Positions 1 through 5,558 of a stretch of DNA of 5,914 nucleotides are shown piece by piece. The position numbers and the translations under genes were made by a program. This DNA is from Methanoregula sp. (GTDB lineage Archaea > Halobacteriota > Methanomicrobia > Methanomicrobiales > Methanospirillaceae): assembly GCF_002835825.1 (NCBI RefSeq), contig NZ_PIZH01000117.1:1-5914 (forward strand). The letters run 5' to 3'. Numbering within the stretch: the stretch's first letter is position 1; every line of letters begins with the position of its first letter. The notes under the pieces are model-generated. The model saw only the letters and a program-made list of their open reading frames with translations, did not search any database and was not told where the DNA came from.

Positions 1-1
1 G

Positions 2-388
2 TATATAGAAGTTCCCAACCGGCATGTTGCGATGAACGATTACCTGCCCGAACCCAACCGGCATCGGTTCAGCACATTTTTCTGGCACAAGGCCCATTAT
101 TTTTATTTCACTAGGGAAACTCTCCAGAAGATCCTCTCAAACGCCGGGTTCATCTGCGAGTTTGCATGCCGGCATGAGTATACCTTCATCAACTTCCTGA
201 ACTGGTATTTCTGTGGCACTCCCCAGAAAGCCTTTGTTGATGCAACCATCCGTTCGAACCTTTACAATGGAGCCAGCCCGTTCGAAAAGCAGATGAATGG
301 TATCATAACCGATGTCGAGAAGCAGTTCCATGAGCTGCTTGCGGAAACCTATACCGGGGACACTATCTGTTGTTTTGCAAGAAAATGA
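2..388 (+). CDS. SAM-dependent methyltransferase, C-terminal part (5' truncated by window)
   Basis: The frame is open from the window start, so the gene begins upstream; the first ATG, at 32, is internal. The visible product is 128 residues. It opens with YIEVPN, which matches the strand after motif III in class I SAM methyltransferases of the Methyltransf_23/12 type (usually preceded by 'GG.l'). It continues with HRFSTFFWHKAHYFYF and TRETLQKILSNAGF, the usual 'H...yft...l...l..aGF' segment of these enzymes. The SAM-binding glycine motif lies outside the window, so catalytic competence cannot be judged. Such enzymes are common in glycan clusters, where they methylate sugars or lipid-linked intermediates; the substrate here is unknown. 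The gene converges on the SDR gene at 502-1299, with a T6 tract 45 bases after its stop codon. The family call is fairly secure, the role is not. Confidence 0.75.
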   Translation, partial: YIEVPNRHVAMNDYLPEPNRHRFSTFFWHKAHYFYFTRETLQKILSNAGFICEFACRHEYTFINFLNWYFCGTPQKAFVDATIRSNLYNGASPFEKQMNGIITDVEKQFHELLAETYTGDTICCFARK

Positions 389-408
389 TCGTGTGAAACG
401 CTTCCCGG

Positions 409-440
409 TTTACCTTACGGTATCAGGAATTATTTTTTAA
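409..440 (+). terminator. Putative T-tract terminator after the methyltransferase gene
   Basis: A run of six T (433-438) inside an AT-rich stretch lies 45 bases after the methyltransferase stop. A weak inverted repeat, TACC/GGTA with a 4-base loop (411-422), sits just before it. Archaeal transcription often ends at U-rich tracts without a strong hairpin, and the next gene is convergent, which fits. There is no functional evidence. Confidence 0.4.
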
Positions 441-489
441 TATTACTCCGTATCTCGTGCAGAATCCCGGATTTCCCCCACCCCTGCAA

Positions 490-500
490 GGAAAAAAGAG
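490..500 (-). terminator. Putative T-tract terminator after the SDR gene
   Basis: Read on the minus strand, the SDR stop codon (504-502) is followed within five bases by a run of six T (plus-strand A6 at 492-497). No clear stem precedes it, which is acceptable for an archaeal U-tract terminator. It faces the terminator of the convergent methyltransferase gene across a gap of about 50 bases. Confidence 0.4.
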
Positions 501-501
501 A

Positions 502-1299
502 TTACAGCCAGTCCCCGCCACTTATGGAGATGGTATCGCCTGTTATGTAACCGGCGTTTCTTGAGAGAAGGAAGAGAACCAGATCTGCCACTTCGGCAGG
601 AGTGCCTGCCCGTTTCATGGGAACCAGATCGATACGTTTTTTGAGATCCTCTTCCGTCTTGAACTGCCACCGCTCATGGAAACCGGATGCAATAAACCCA
701 GGTCGTATCCCATTCACCGTGATATTGCATTTCGCACCCTCCCGAGCAAACCCCTTGACAAGGCATTCGATTCCCAGTTTTCCCGTTGCATAGGGAAGGG
801 AGAAAGGACTTCCCCCATGGAGAGAGGACTCCGTGCTGAACAGGATGATCCGCCCGTGGTTATTCTGCTTCATGTAGCCAAATGCTTTGCGGGAGATGAA
901 AAATGGGGCGCTCAGGTTCAGAGCCAGATCTGAATTCCAGTCATTGTAAGACAACTCCGACCAGTGACAGGGGTTCGCTATACCGCCGCATAACACAACA
1001 AGATTGTCTATCCCGCCGGCCCAGGATACGTAATCCTCGACCAGCTTATCGCAATATTTCGGGTCTCGGACATCGCCACAGAAGATCCTGAAATTCTCTT
1101 GTGCAATAGAACCACTCTCTGATAAATCCATGAATTTTTTTGTGTAATTCCAGCAATGAACTCCCAGTTTTGCACGGTCAACAGATAGCCCGGGAAGCAA
1201 CGCCATTCCGATCCCACCGCTCGCACCAACAACCAGCGTTCGGGGGCGAATATCCCATTTTATATCTGTATCCTGCGCACACGACTTGTTTTTTTTCAT
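502..1299 (-). CDS. Short-chain dehydrogenase/reductase (classical SDR, FabG-like)
   Basis: A 265-residue classical SDR, an NAD(P)-dependent oxidoreductase for an alcohol/ketone pair and probably cytoplasmic. Visible motifs are the Rossmann glycine loop GASGGIG (25-31), an acidic GD after beta-3 (75-76), the structural VVLCGG (101-106, usually NNAG), the alpha-4 Asn in LNLSAP (N128), YATGK with the catalytic pair Tyr170 and Lys174, RPGFI (199-203) and the C-terminal GDTISISGG. The catalytic Ser is less clear: the residue 13 before Tyr170 is Glu157, with Ser155, Thr156 and Ser158 around it. About 20 N-terminal residues precede the first strand. The start at 1299 is supported by GGAGG six bases upstream. 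It is the second gene of a minus-strand operon, overlapping the TIM-barrel gene by ATGA, so it probably acts on a related substrate. The cofactor and substrate cannot be read from the sequence. Confidence 0.9.
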   Translation of the reverse strand: MKKNKSCAQDTDIKWDIRPRTLVVGASGGIGMALLPGLSVDRAKLGVHCWNYTKKFMDLSESGSIAQENFRIFCGDVRDPKYCDKLVEDYVSWAGGIDNLVVLCGGIANPCHWSELSYNDWNSDLALNLSAPFFISRKAFGYMKQNNHGRIILFSTESSLHGGSPFSLPYATGKLGIECLVKGFAREGAKCNITVNGIRPGFIASGFHERWQFKTEEDLKKRIDLVPMKRAGTPAEVADLVLFLLSRNAGYITGDTISISGGDWL

Positions 1300-2120
1300 A
1301 TTTTTCCTCCAAAATAGACTTTTTTGACAAAATCAATGCTTGCCGTTAGATTCTCCAGCGGATCCCCATAAGGAAGGGTTTTTTGTTCAATCGAGATGTA
1401 TTTCCCGTAACCATACCGTTCAAGACATCTGGCTACGAGCGCGTGATTAACCGTGCCGGAACTCCCTACAACAGTAAGACCGGGATCGTTCACGTGAACA
1501 TGCATCAGCCCCGGAAGCGACATGGCTATCGAATCCTCGACATTTTCCCTGCTGTCAAAGAGGGATTTCACATCGAGCTGAAGACCGAAGCCCGGGTGGT
1601 TAACATCCTCAACAAGCCGGCGTGCTTCGGAAGAGGATGCAATAAAATCCGTCTCTGACGGGCCAAGGGGCTCGATGCAGATACAAACGCCCCGGTCATA
1701 CGCCACGGGTGCAAGCCGCGAGAAGAAGGCCGTGGCCCTGGTGAACGCTGATTCCGGGGAGAGGGAACCACGGTGCCGGTTCACCGGTGAACCGAATACC
1801 ATGGTTTTTCCACCGAGTTCCCCGCAGATTCCGATAAGTTTTTCCAAGTAGTGGAGGGTCCGTTTGGTAACCTCCGACGATCTGAACAGGCCGATATCCG
1901 TGAACGGGTAGAACAGAGAATGCAGGCCAACCACTTCGAGATCATAAGTCTCGATCGAAGACCTGACGTTCTCGATGTCACCCTTTTCTGCGGAAAACGG
2001 GTCGGGCCAGAACTTTGTCGGCGCTAGTTCAAGCCCTGTAACGCCCATCTTTCGGAGATGGCGAAGGATCTCAACGGTCCGTTCCTGAGGCCACCCAATA
2101 TTCGATACTGCCAGTTTCAT
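1296..2120 (-). CDS. Sugar-phosphate isomerase/epimerase-like TIM-barrel protein (AP_endonuc_2 / xylose-isomerase-like fold)
   Basis: A 274-residue protein, full length for the xylose-isomerase-like TIM-barrel family. These metal-dependent enzymes move a carbonyl or epimerise carbons in sugars, keto-sugars or inosose-type polyols. The barrel starts with MKLAVSNIGW and the strand GLELAPTKFW (29-38). The likely metal ligands are Glu150 (CIEP), Asp183 (LQLDVKS), His209 (HVHVND) and Glu245 (SIEQ). Their spacing (33, 26, 36) is almost that of the D-tagatose/D-psicose 3-epimerase group (Glu152, Asp185, His211, Glu246 in the Agrobacterium enzyme), so a C3-type epimerase is a fair inference; other isomerases share the fold. 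It is the first gene of the minus-strand operon and overlaps the SDR start by ATGA. The ribosome site is weak (AGGC, three bases before ATG). It lies divergent to the HAD gene. The substrate is unknown; an endonuclease IV role is unlikely given the context. Confidence 0.85.
   Translation of the reverse strand: MKLAVSNIGWPQERTVEILRHLRKMGVTGLELAPTKFWPDPFSAEKGDIENVRSSIETYDLEVVGLHSLFYPFTDIGLFRSSEVTKRTLHYLEKLIGICGELGGKTMVFGSPVNRHRGSLSPESAFTRATAFFSRLAPVAYDRGVCICIEPLGPSETDFIASSSEARRLVEDVNHPGFGLQLDVKSLFDSRENVEDSIAMSLPGLMHVHVNDPGLTVVGSSGTVNHALVARCLERYGYGKYISIEQKTLPYGDPLENLTASIDFVKKVYFGGKI
1300..1310 (-). promoter_or_regulatory. Strong ribosome binding site of the SDR gene, inside the upstream gene
   Basis: On the minus strand the sequence reads GGAGGAAAAAT followed by ATG, placing GGAGG (plus-strand CCTCC, 1306-1310) six bases before the start. 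It lies within the last codons of the TIM-barrel gene and encodes part of its Gly-Gly-Lys-Ile tail. With the ATGA overlap this suggests translational coupling, and it fixes the SDR start. Confidence 0.75.
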
Positions 2121-2164
2121 AACGCCTAATCAAATCGTAATTCCGGGGGTTGAATTGCCGGAAA

Positions 2165-2186
2165 ACACCGCTTATAAGTAAAGGTA
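2165..2186 (-). promoter_or_regulatory. Putative archaeal promoter (TATA-like box) for the TIM-barrel/SDR operon
   Basis: On the minus strand, TTTACTTATAAG lies about 50 bases before the ATG at 2120. Initiation about 25 bases downstream would give a leader of about 30 bases. The core CTTATAAG (2171-2178) is palindromic, so orientation cannot be read from the box alone. The assignment rests on position in the divergent gap and on archaeal TATA resemblance. Confidence 0.4.
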
Positions 2187-2248
2187 TGGCTCCCTGAATT
2201 AATGTGTTTACCGAAATCATTCATCTATATTCAATTAAGGGATCTCCC

Positions 2249-2263
2249 ATTCTAAATATATTA
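2249..2263 (+). promoter_or_regulatory. Putative archaeal promoter (TATA-like box) for the HAD/cyclase genes
   Basis: TCTAAATATATTAG, about 55-65 bases before the GTG start of the HAD gene, resembles an archaeal TATA box. Initiation about 25 bases downstream would fall near 2280-2285, leaving a leader of roughly 30 bases that contains the G-rich run at 2304-2307. No clear purine-rich BRE precedes it. Confidence 0.45.
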
Positions 2264-2315
2264 GTGTCAGGTAACGCAACATATCGGTAATAAACCGGGA
2301 AATGGGGTTCTAAAC

Positions 2316-2969
2316 GTGGTTTCTGCAATCATCCTCGACTTCGATGGCGTCATTCTCGAATCCGTCTCCGTGAAGACCGAAGCGTTCCGCGCTCTCTTCT
2401 CGTTCTCTCCCGATCATATGGACGAGATCGTACAGTTTCACATTGAGAACGGGGGGATGTCCCGGTTCGACAAGGTCCGGCACATCTATACAGAAATCCT
2501 CAAAGAGAGTCTCCCGCAGGAAAAATTCGGGGCATTGTCGCGCAGGTTCTCGGAACTGGTCGAGGATGCCGTTGCCCGTGCCCCGTTCGTCGACGGGACG
2601 CCGGAGTTTCTGGCATATGCATCGGAACAGTTCCCGTTATACATTGTTTCAGCAACCCCGGAGGACGAGCTGAAACGGATAGTTATCCAGAGGGATATTA
2701 ACCGGTTTTTCCGGGAGATTTGCGGCTCTCCTGTAAAAAAGAAGGATCACATCACTCGAATCATGGCGGAGAACCGGCTTGATTCCTCCAGCGTCCTCTT
2801 TGTCGGGGACGCTATAAACGACTGGGAGGCGGCACGGCAGTGTGGCATCCGGTTCATAGGCCGCACCATGCCCGGCGATCCCGACCGGTTCTTAAACCTT
2901 CCGGGTGTTGAGAAGAAGATTGCCAACTTGAGAGATCTGAAGGAGTACCTGGAGACTCTCCCATGCTGA
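2316..2969 (+). CDS. HAD-superfamily hydrolase, phosphatase-like (subfamily with helical cap)
   Basis: A 217-residue HAD hydrolase, probably a cytoplasmic phosphatase acting on a small phosphorylated metabolite. Motif I is DFDGVI, with nucleophile Asp8 and acid/base Asp10. Motif II is Ser112 in YIVSATP, motif III a Lys in VKKKDH (141-143), and motif IV GDAINDWEAA with Asp165 and Asp169. Residues 15-90 form a helical cap of the phosphoglycolate phosphatase/beta-phosphoglucomutase kind. Its ENGGMSRFDKVRH stretch resembles, from memory, HAD proteins found in glycan and nonulosonate clusters. The start is GTG: no in-frame ATG lies just upstream, and the next ATG would remove motif I. A G4 run eight bases upstream may serve as ribosome site. 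The stop overlaps the cyclase start by 7 bases, so the two are likely co-translated. The family is secure; substrate unknown. A mutase role is possible but less likely. Confidence 0.88.
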   Translation: MVSAIILDFDGVILESVSVKTEAFRALFSFSPDHMDEIVQFHIENGGMSRFDKVRHIYTEILKESLPQEKFGALSRRFSELVEDAVARAPFVDGTPEFLAYASEQFPLYIVSATPEDELKRIVIQRDINRFFREICGSPVKKKDHITRIMAENRLDSSSVLFVGDAINDWEAARQCGIRFIGRTMPGDPDRFLNLPGVEKKIANLRDLKEYLETLPC

Positions 2970-3631
2970 AGCGGATCTCCTATCCCCTCACGCCCCAATC
3001 ACCGTTATACCCAGGGACGCCGGAAATAACCCGTGCCGAAGGAAAATCGATCGGGAGAGGGGATAGCGCGAATACCTCAATTTTAACGCTTTCAAGCCAT
3101 GCCGGCTCACACATCGATGCCCCCCTTCACTTCTGCACCGAAGGACGGACTACCCGCGAAATACTCAAAGACCGGTTGACCATATCCCCGGTGTACTGCA
3201 TCGATCTTCCCGTAAAACCGGCCACCGGGATCCGGATCCGCGATCTCGAACCGTACACCCGGCAGATCGCGGGCACAAAGGGCCTCCTGATCCGGACGGG
3301 AATGCACCGGCTCCGTGCTTCAGATCTTGGCCGGTACTGTAACGACCATCCCTGGATCCATCCGGAAGTACCAGCATTTCTGCGGACTACCTGTCCTTCG
3401 CTCATCCTTCTCGGTATCGATACCATTTCCATATCAAATCCTCAATTCAGGAGCGAGGGCAGACAATGCCACCGGGCCTTTCTGTGCCATGACAATCCTA
3501 TCCTTCTTGCCGAAGATCTCGATCTCTCCGATTCGGAACTTTCCGACGTCGGTTTCTCTGTTTTAATCTATCCGTGGATAGTTGACGATTTGGACGGTGT
3601 ACCTATCCTGGCATTTGCGGAAATTCCCTGA
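2963..3631 (+). CDS. Cyclase family protein / kynurenine-formamidase-like metal hydrolase
   Basis: A 222-residue member of the cyclase (PF04199-type) family, whose best-known member is the bacterial kynurenine formamidase KynB; others act on isatin or polyketide-type substrates. The signature HxGTHxDxPxH appears as HAGSHIDAPLH, with His46, His50, Asp52 and His56, and Ser in place of the usual Thr. The later part of the site is probably His170 (CHRAFL) and Glu184 (LLAEDLDLS), as in KynB-type enzymes. Length is normal and no signal peptide is visible. GGAG eight bases before the ATG supports the start, and the 7-base overlap with the HAD gene ties the two together. No tryptophan-degradation gene is nearby, so formylkynurenine is an unlikely substrate. 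Hydrolysis of an amide, ester or lactone in a sugar-derived intermediate is my inference. Family confident, function open. Confidence 0.87.
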   Translation: MLKRISYPLTPQSPLYPGTPEITRAEGKSIGRGDSANTSILTLSSHAGSHIDAPLHFCTEGRTTREILKDRLTISPVYCIDLPVKPATGIRIRDLEPYTRQIAGTKGLLIRTGMHRLRASDLGRYCNDHPWIHPEVPAFLRTTCPSLILLGIDTISISNPQFRSEGRQCHRAFLCHDNPILLAEDLDLSDSELSDVGFSVLIYPWIVDDLDGVPILAFAEIP

Positions 3632-3854
3632 TTCATAGAGTGGTAAAAAGGGCCCCTTCACGGGTCTCCCACTTCCATTAACGCCGCTCACGTTCTTGAG
3701 GGATCTGTCAAACACAGAATAAACCCGGATCAAGCACCATCTCATCAATGGTGACAATCGGGTTGCGATATCACGGCGCCCAATCTGTAGATTCTCTCTG
3801 GCATACAGAGAAACCTTATCAGTGACACACAAAAACATATAGTCAGGATATACC
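3632..3854 (+). other. Intergenic leader (223 bases) before the LegB-like gene
   Basis: No credible gene is visible. Near its start is an imperfect hairpin: outer arms AGTGG (3639-3643) and CCACT (3669-3673), with an inner GGGCCC/GGGTCT stem (3650-3655 with 3662-3667, two G-U pairs). It may mark the end of the HAD/cyclase transcript, but no T-tract follows. Further on is a perfect 6-base inverted repeat, TCTCTG/CAGAGA with a 5-base spacer (3795-3811), then a weak promoter candidate and the ribosome site of the next gene (AGGA, 3845-3848). A separate promoter for the nucleotide-sugar block is plausible here. Confidence 0.5.
3807..3822 (+). promoter_or_regulatory. Weak candidate promoter for the nucleotide-sugar block
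   Basis: AGAGAAACCTTATCAG has a purine-rich BRE-like part followed by a TTATCA box. Initiation about 25 bases on would leave a leader of roughly 13 bases containing AGGA before the ATG at 3855. The box is a poor TATA match, and it touches the CAGAGA arm of the inverted repeat at 3795-3811, which could act as an operator. Confidence 0.25.
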
Positions 3855-4844
3855 ATGAAATGGAAAGGAAGACGGGTGCTCGTAACCGGTGCCGGGGGTT
3901 TTATCGGGAGCCACCTGGTGGACGAGCTGCTCGCTCGGGGAGCGGATGTCACGGCATTCGTCCATTACAATGCCCGTAACGACTGGGGCATGCTCGAGGG
4001 GAGATATACCCTGGAAACGGAGAACCTTTCTGTCATCTCGGGCGACGTGACGGATTCGCTTTTCGTGAAGAAAGCGGTTGCCGGTAAAGAATATGTTTTC
4101 CATCTCGCCGCTCTCATCGGGATCCCCTATTCGTACGTGGCACCGGAGTCTTACATCAACACCAATATTAAAGGGACGTTAAATATCATGCAGGCTTGTC
4201 TTGACGAAGGAGTTCGCCGGGTTGTCCATACCTCCACAAGCGAAGTGTACGGCACGGCACAGTACACACCCATCGATGAAGCCCACCCGCTCCAGGGCCA
4301 GTCCCCCTACTCGGCCAGCAAGATCGGGGCTGACAAGATTGCAGAATCGTTCTTCTGTTCGTTTGCCCTCCCGGTCACGACCATCCGTCCGTTCAACACG
4401 TTCGGACCTCGGCAGTCCACCCGGGCGGTCATTCCCACCATCATCACCCAAGCCCTCACCTCCAACACGGTGAAGCTAGGCTCCCTCACACCTATCAGGG
4501 ATCTCACGTTCGTCAGGGATACGGCACACGGGTTCATCAAACTTGCCGAGAGCAAGAAGACCCTCGGCACCACGGTGAACACGGGATCCGGCCGCGGCGT
4601 CACCATCGGCGAACTTGCCGATATCATCATCCGGCAGGTGAATCCTGATGCGAAGATCATCTGCGAAGAGCAGCGGGTCCGGCCGGAGAAAAGCGAGGTC
4701 ATGGAACTCATCTGTGACAACCGGAAGGCAAAAGAGCTGGCCGGCTGGAAGCCAGAGTACACGCTCGAAGAGGGGCTCTCGCTGACGGTTGAGTGGATGA
4801 AAGAGCACATCGCCGCGTATAAGCCCGGCCTCTATACGGTATAG
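3855..4844 (+). CDS. legB-like: NAD-dependent 4,6-dehydratase, LegB-type extended SDR
   Basis: A 329-residue extended SDR that resembles LegB along its full length. LegB converts an NDP-HexNAc (GDP-GlcNAc in Campylobacter jejuni) to the 4-keto-6-deoxy form, the first committed step to legionaminic acid. Visible are TGAGGFIG (11-18) for NAD, GDVTD (63-67), HLAALIGIPYSY (83-94), TSTSEVYGTAQY (126-137) and SPYSASK with Tyr152 and Lys156. It also has RPFNTFGPRQS (178-188), AVIPTII, the RDLTFVRD segment (215-222) and RPEKSEVMEL (276-285). Thr128-Ser129-Glu130 replaces the Thr-Asp-Glu of RmlB, as in GDP-mannose 4,6-dehydratase. The conserved stretch after the YxxxK helix and the C-terminal GWKPEYTLEEGL fit a substrate-binding domain. 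AGGA six bases upstream supports the start. It heads a tight block with the nucleotidyltransferase nine bases on. The dehydratase call is strong; the exact NDP-sugar is not proven because no LegC, LegG or LegI is visible. Confidence 0.88.
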   Translation: MKWKGRRVLVTGAGGFIGSHLVDELLARGADVTAFVHYNARNDWGMLEGRYTLETENLSVISGDVTDSLFVKKAVAGKEYVFHLAALIGIPYSYVAPESYINTNIKGTLNIMQACLDEGVRRVVHTSTSEVYGTAQYTPIDEAHPLQGQSPYSASKIGADKIAESFFCSFALPVTTIRPFNTFGPRQSTRAVIPTIITQALTSNTVKLGSLTPIRDLTFVRDTAHGFIKLAESKKTLGTTVNTGSGRGVTIGELADIIIRQVNPDAKIICEEQRVRPEKSEVMELICDNRKAKELAGWKPEYTLEEGLSLTVEWMKEHIAAYKPGLYTV

Positions 4845-4847
4845 GAG
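4842..4847 (+). promoter_or_regulatory. Ribosome binding site of the nucleotidyltransferase, overlapping the upstream stop
   Basis: TAGGAG merges the stop codon of the LegB-like gene (TAG, 4842-4844) with a GGAG ribosome site (4844-4847) six bases before the ATG at 4854. This indicates co-transcription and probably coupled translation. Confidence 0.7.
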
Positions 4848-4853
4848 CGGATC

Positions 4854-5558
4854 ATGCAGGCTGTTATTTTAGCGGGGGGTAAGGGACGCCGCCTCCTGCC
4901 GTACACCACGGTCCTCCCCAAACCCCTTATGCCGATCGGCGATTATCCTATCATCGAAGTGATTCTCAAGCAGCTCAAACACAGCGGCTTTACCCGTATC
5001 TCCATCTGCACGGGATATCTCCACGAGCTGATCCACGCATATCTCGACTCGAACCGGAACCTCGATATCAAACTCGATTACACGCATGAGCAGGAGCCAC
5101 TGGGAACGATCGGGCCCCTGTGCCTGATTCCGGACCTTGACGACACGTTCCTTGTCATGAACGGGGATATCCTGACTGACATTGATTACCGGAAGCTGGT
5201 TGAGACACACAACAAGAGCGGCGCGATCGCAACGGTCGCCACCTACCAGCGGGATGTGAACATCGATTTCGGTGTGCTCGAGCGGAACGAGACCAACAGG
5301 ATCACCGCATTCCGCGAGAAACCAACCTTCCACTTCGATGTCAGCATGGGCATCTATGTCTTCTCGAAGAGAATTCTTGAGTACGTCCCCTCGGGCACCC
5401 CATTCGGGTTCGACCAGCTCATGTATACCCTGATCGACAAAGGTGAGGCCGTGAACAGTTTCCCCTTTTCGGGCTACTGGCTCGACATCGGGCGGCCCGA
5501 CGACTATGCCCGCTCGATCGAGGAGTTTGAAAGACTGAAAGACCGATTCCTTCCATGA
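4854..5558 (+). CDS. Sugar-1-phosphate nucleotidyltransferase (NTP_transferase family, single domain)
   Basis: A 234-residue nucleotidyltransferase that joins a sugar 1-phosphate to an NTP, giving an NDP-sugar and pyrophosphate. Visible are the nucleotide loop LAGGKGRRLLPYT (6-18), PKPLMPIGDYPI (22-33), EPLGTIGPL (81-89), the metal-binding NGD (103-105, Asp105), FREKP (153-157) and the C-terminal YWLDIGRPDDY (208-218). It resembles the catalytic domain of mannose-1-phosphate guanylyltransferase-like proteins and PtmE, but has no CBS pair and no left-handed beta-helix acyltransferase domain. The base (GTP, dTTP, UTP or CTP) cannot be fixed from motifs; GTP is an inference from the LegB-type neighbour, whose Campylobacter counterpart uses GDP-GlcNAc. 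The start is supported by GGAG. The stop overlaps the next start by ATGA. It probably supplies the NDP-sugar used by the two flanking SDR enzymes. Confidence 0.88.
   Translation: MQAVILAGGKGRRLLPYTTVLPKPLMPIGDYPIIEVILKQLKHSGFTRISICTGYLHELIHAYLDSNRNLDIKLDYTHEQEPLGTIGPLCLIPDLDDTFLVMNGDILTDIDYRKLVETHNKSGAIATVATYQRDVNIDFGVLERNETNRITAFREKPTFHFDVSMGIYVFSKRILEYVPSGTPFGFDQLMYTLIDKGEAVNSFPFSGYWLDIGRPDDYARSIEEFERLKDRFLP

Larger units (their letters stand above)
2121..2315. other. Divergent intergenic region (195 bases)
   Basis: This AT-rich spacer separates the minus-strand TIM-barrel/SDR operon from the plus-strand HAD/cyclase pair. It has no credible coding frame. It holds TATA-like boxes for each direction (about 2171-2183 and 2251-2260) some 75 bases apart. 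A single regulator binding between them could control both units, but no clear operator palindrome was found by eye. Confidence 0.6.

Noticed and set aside
32..34. ATG as the true start of the methyltransferase fragment
   Set aside because: The frame is open upstream and already encodes the conserved YIEVPN strand, so this Met is internal.
1296..2120. DNA-repair endonuclease IV identity for the TIM-barrel gene
   Set aside because: The fold is shared, but the protein has one four-ligand metal site of epimerase type, not the multi-His three-zinc site of endonuclease IV, and the context is metabolic.
3832..3841. ACATATAG as a TATA box for the LegB-like gene
   Set aside because: Only about 15 bases before the ATG, so initiation about 25 bases downstream would fall inside the coding region and lose the start codon.
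3563..3952. Open frame of 129 codons on the minus strand across the gap before the LegB-like gene
   Set aside because: It is antisense to the conserved N-terminus of the LegB-like gene and the end of the cyclase gene, shows no recognisable motif, and is rich in low-information residues. It is most likely a shadow frame.
4307..4810. Open frame of 167 codons on the minus strand within the LegB-like gene
   Set aside because: Fully inside a gene with strong family motifs, with a biased Ser/Arg/Met-rich composition and no domain. Antisense shadow of codon bias.
4869..5333. Open frame of 154 codons on the minus strand within the nucleotidyltransferase gene
   Set aside because: Antisense to a clear nucleotidyltransferase, with no ribosome site context or recognisable domain.
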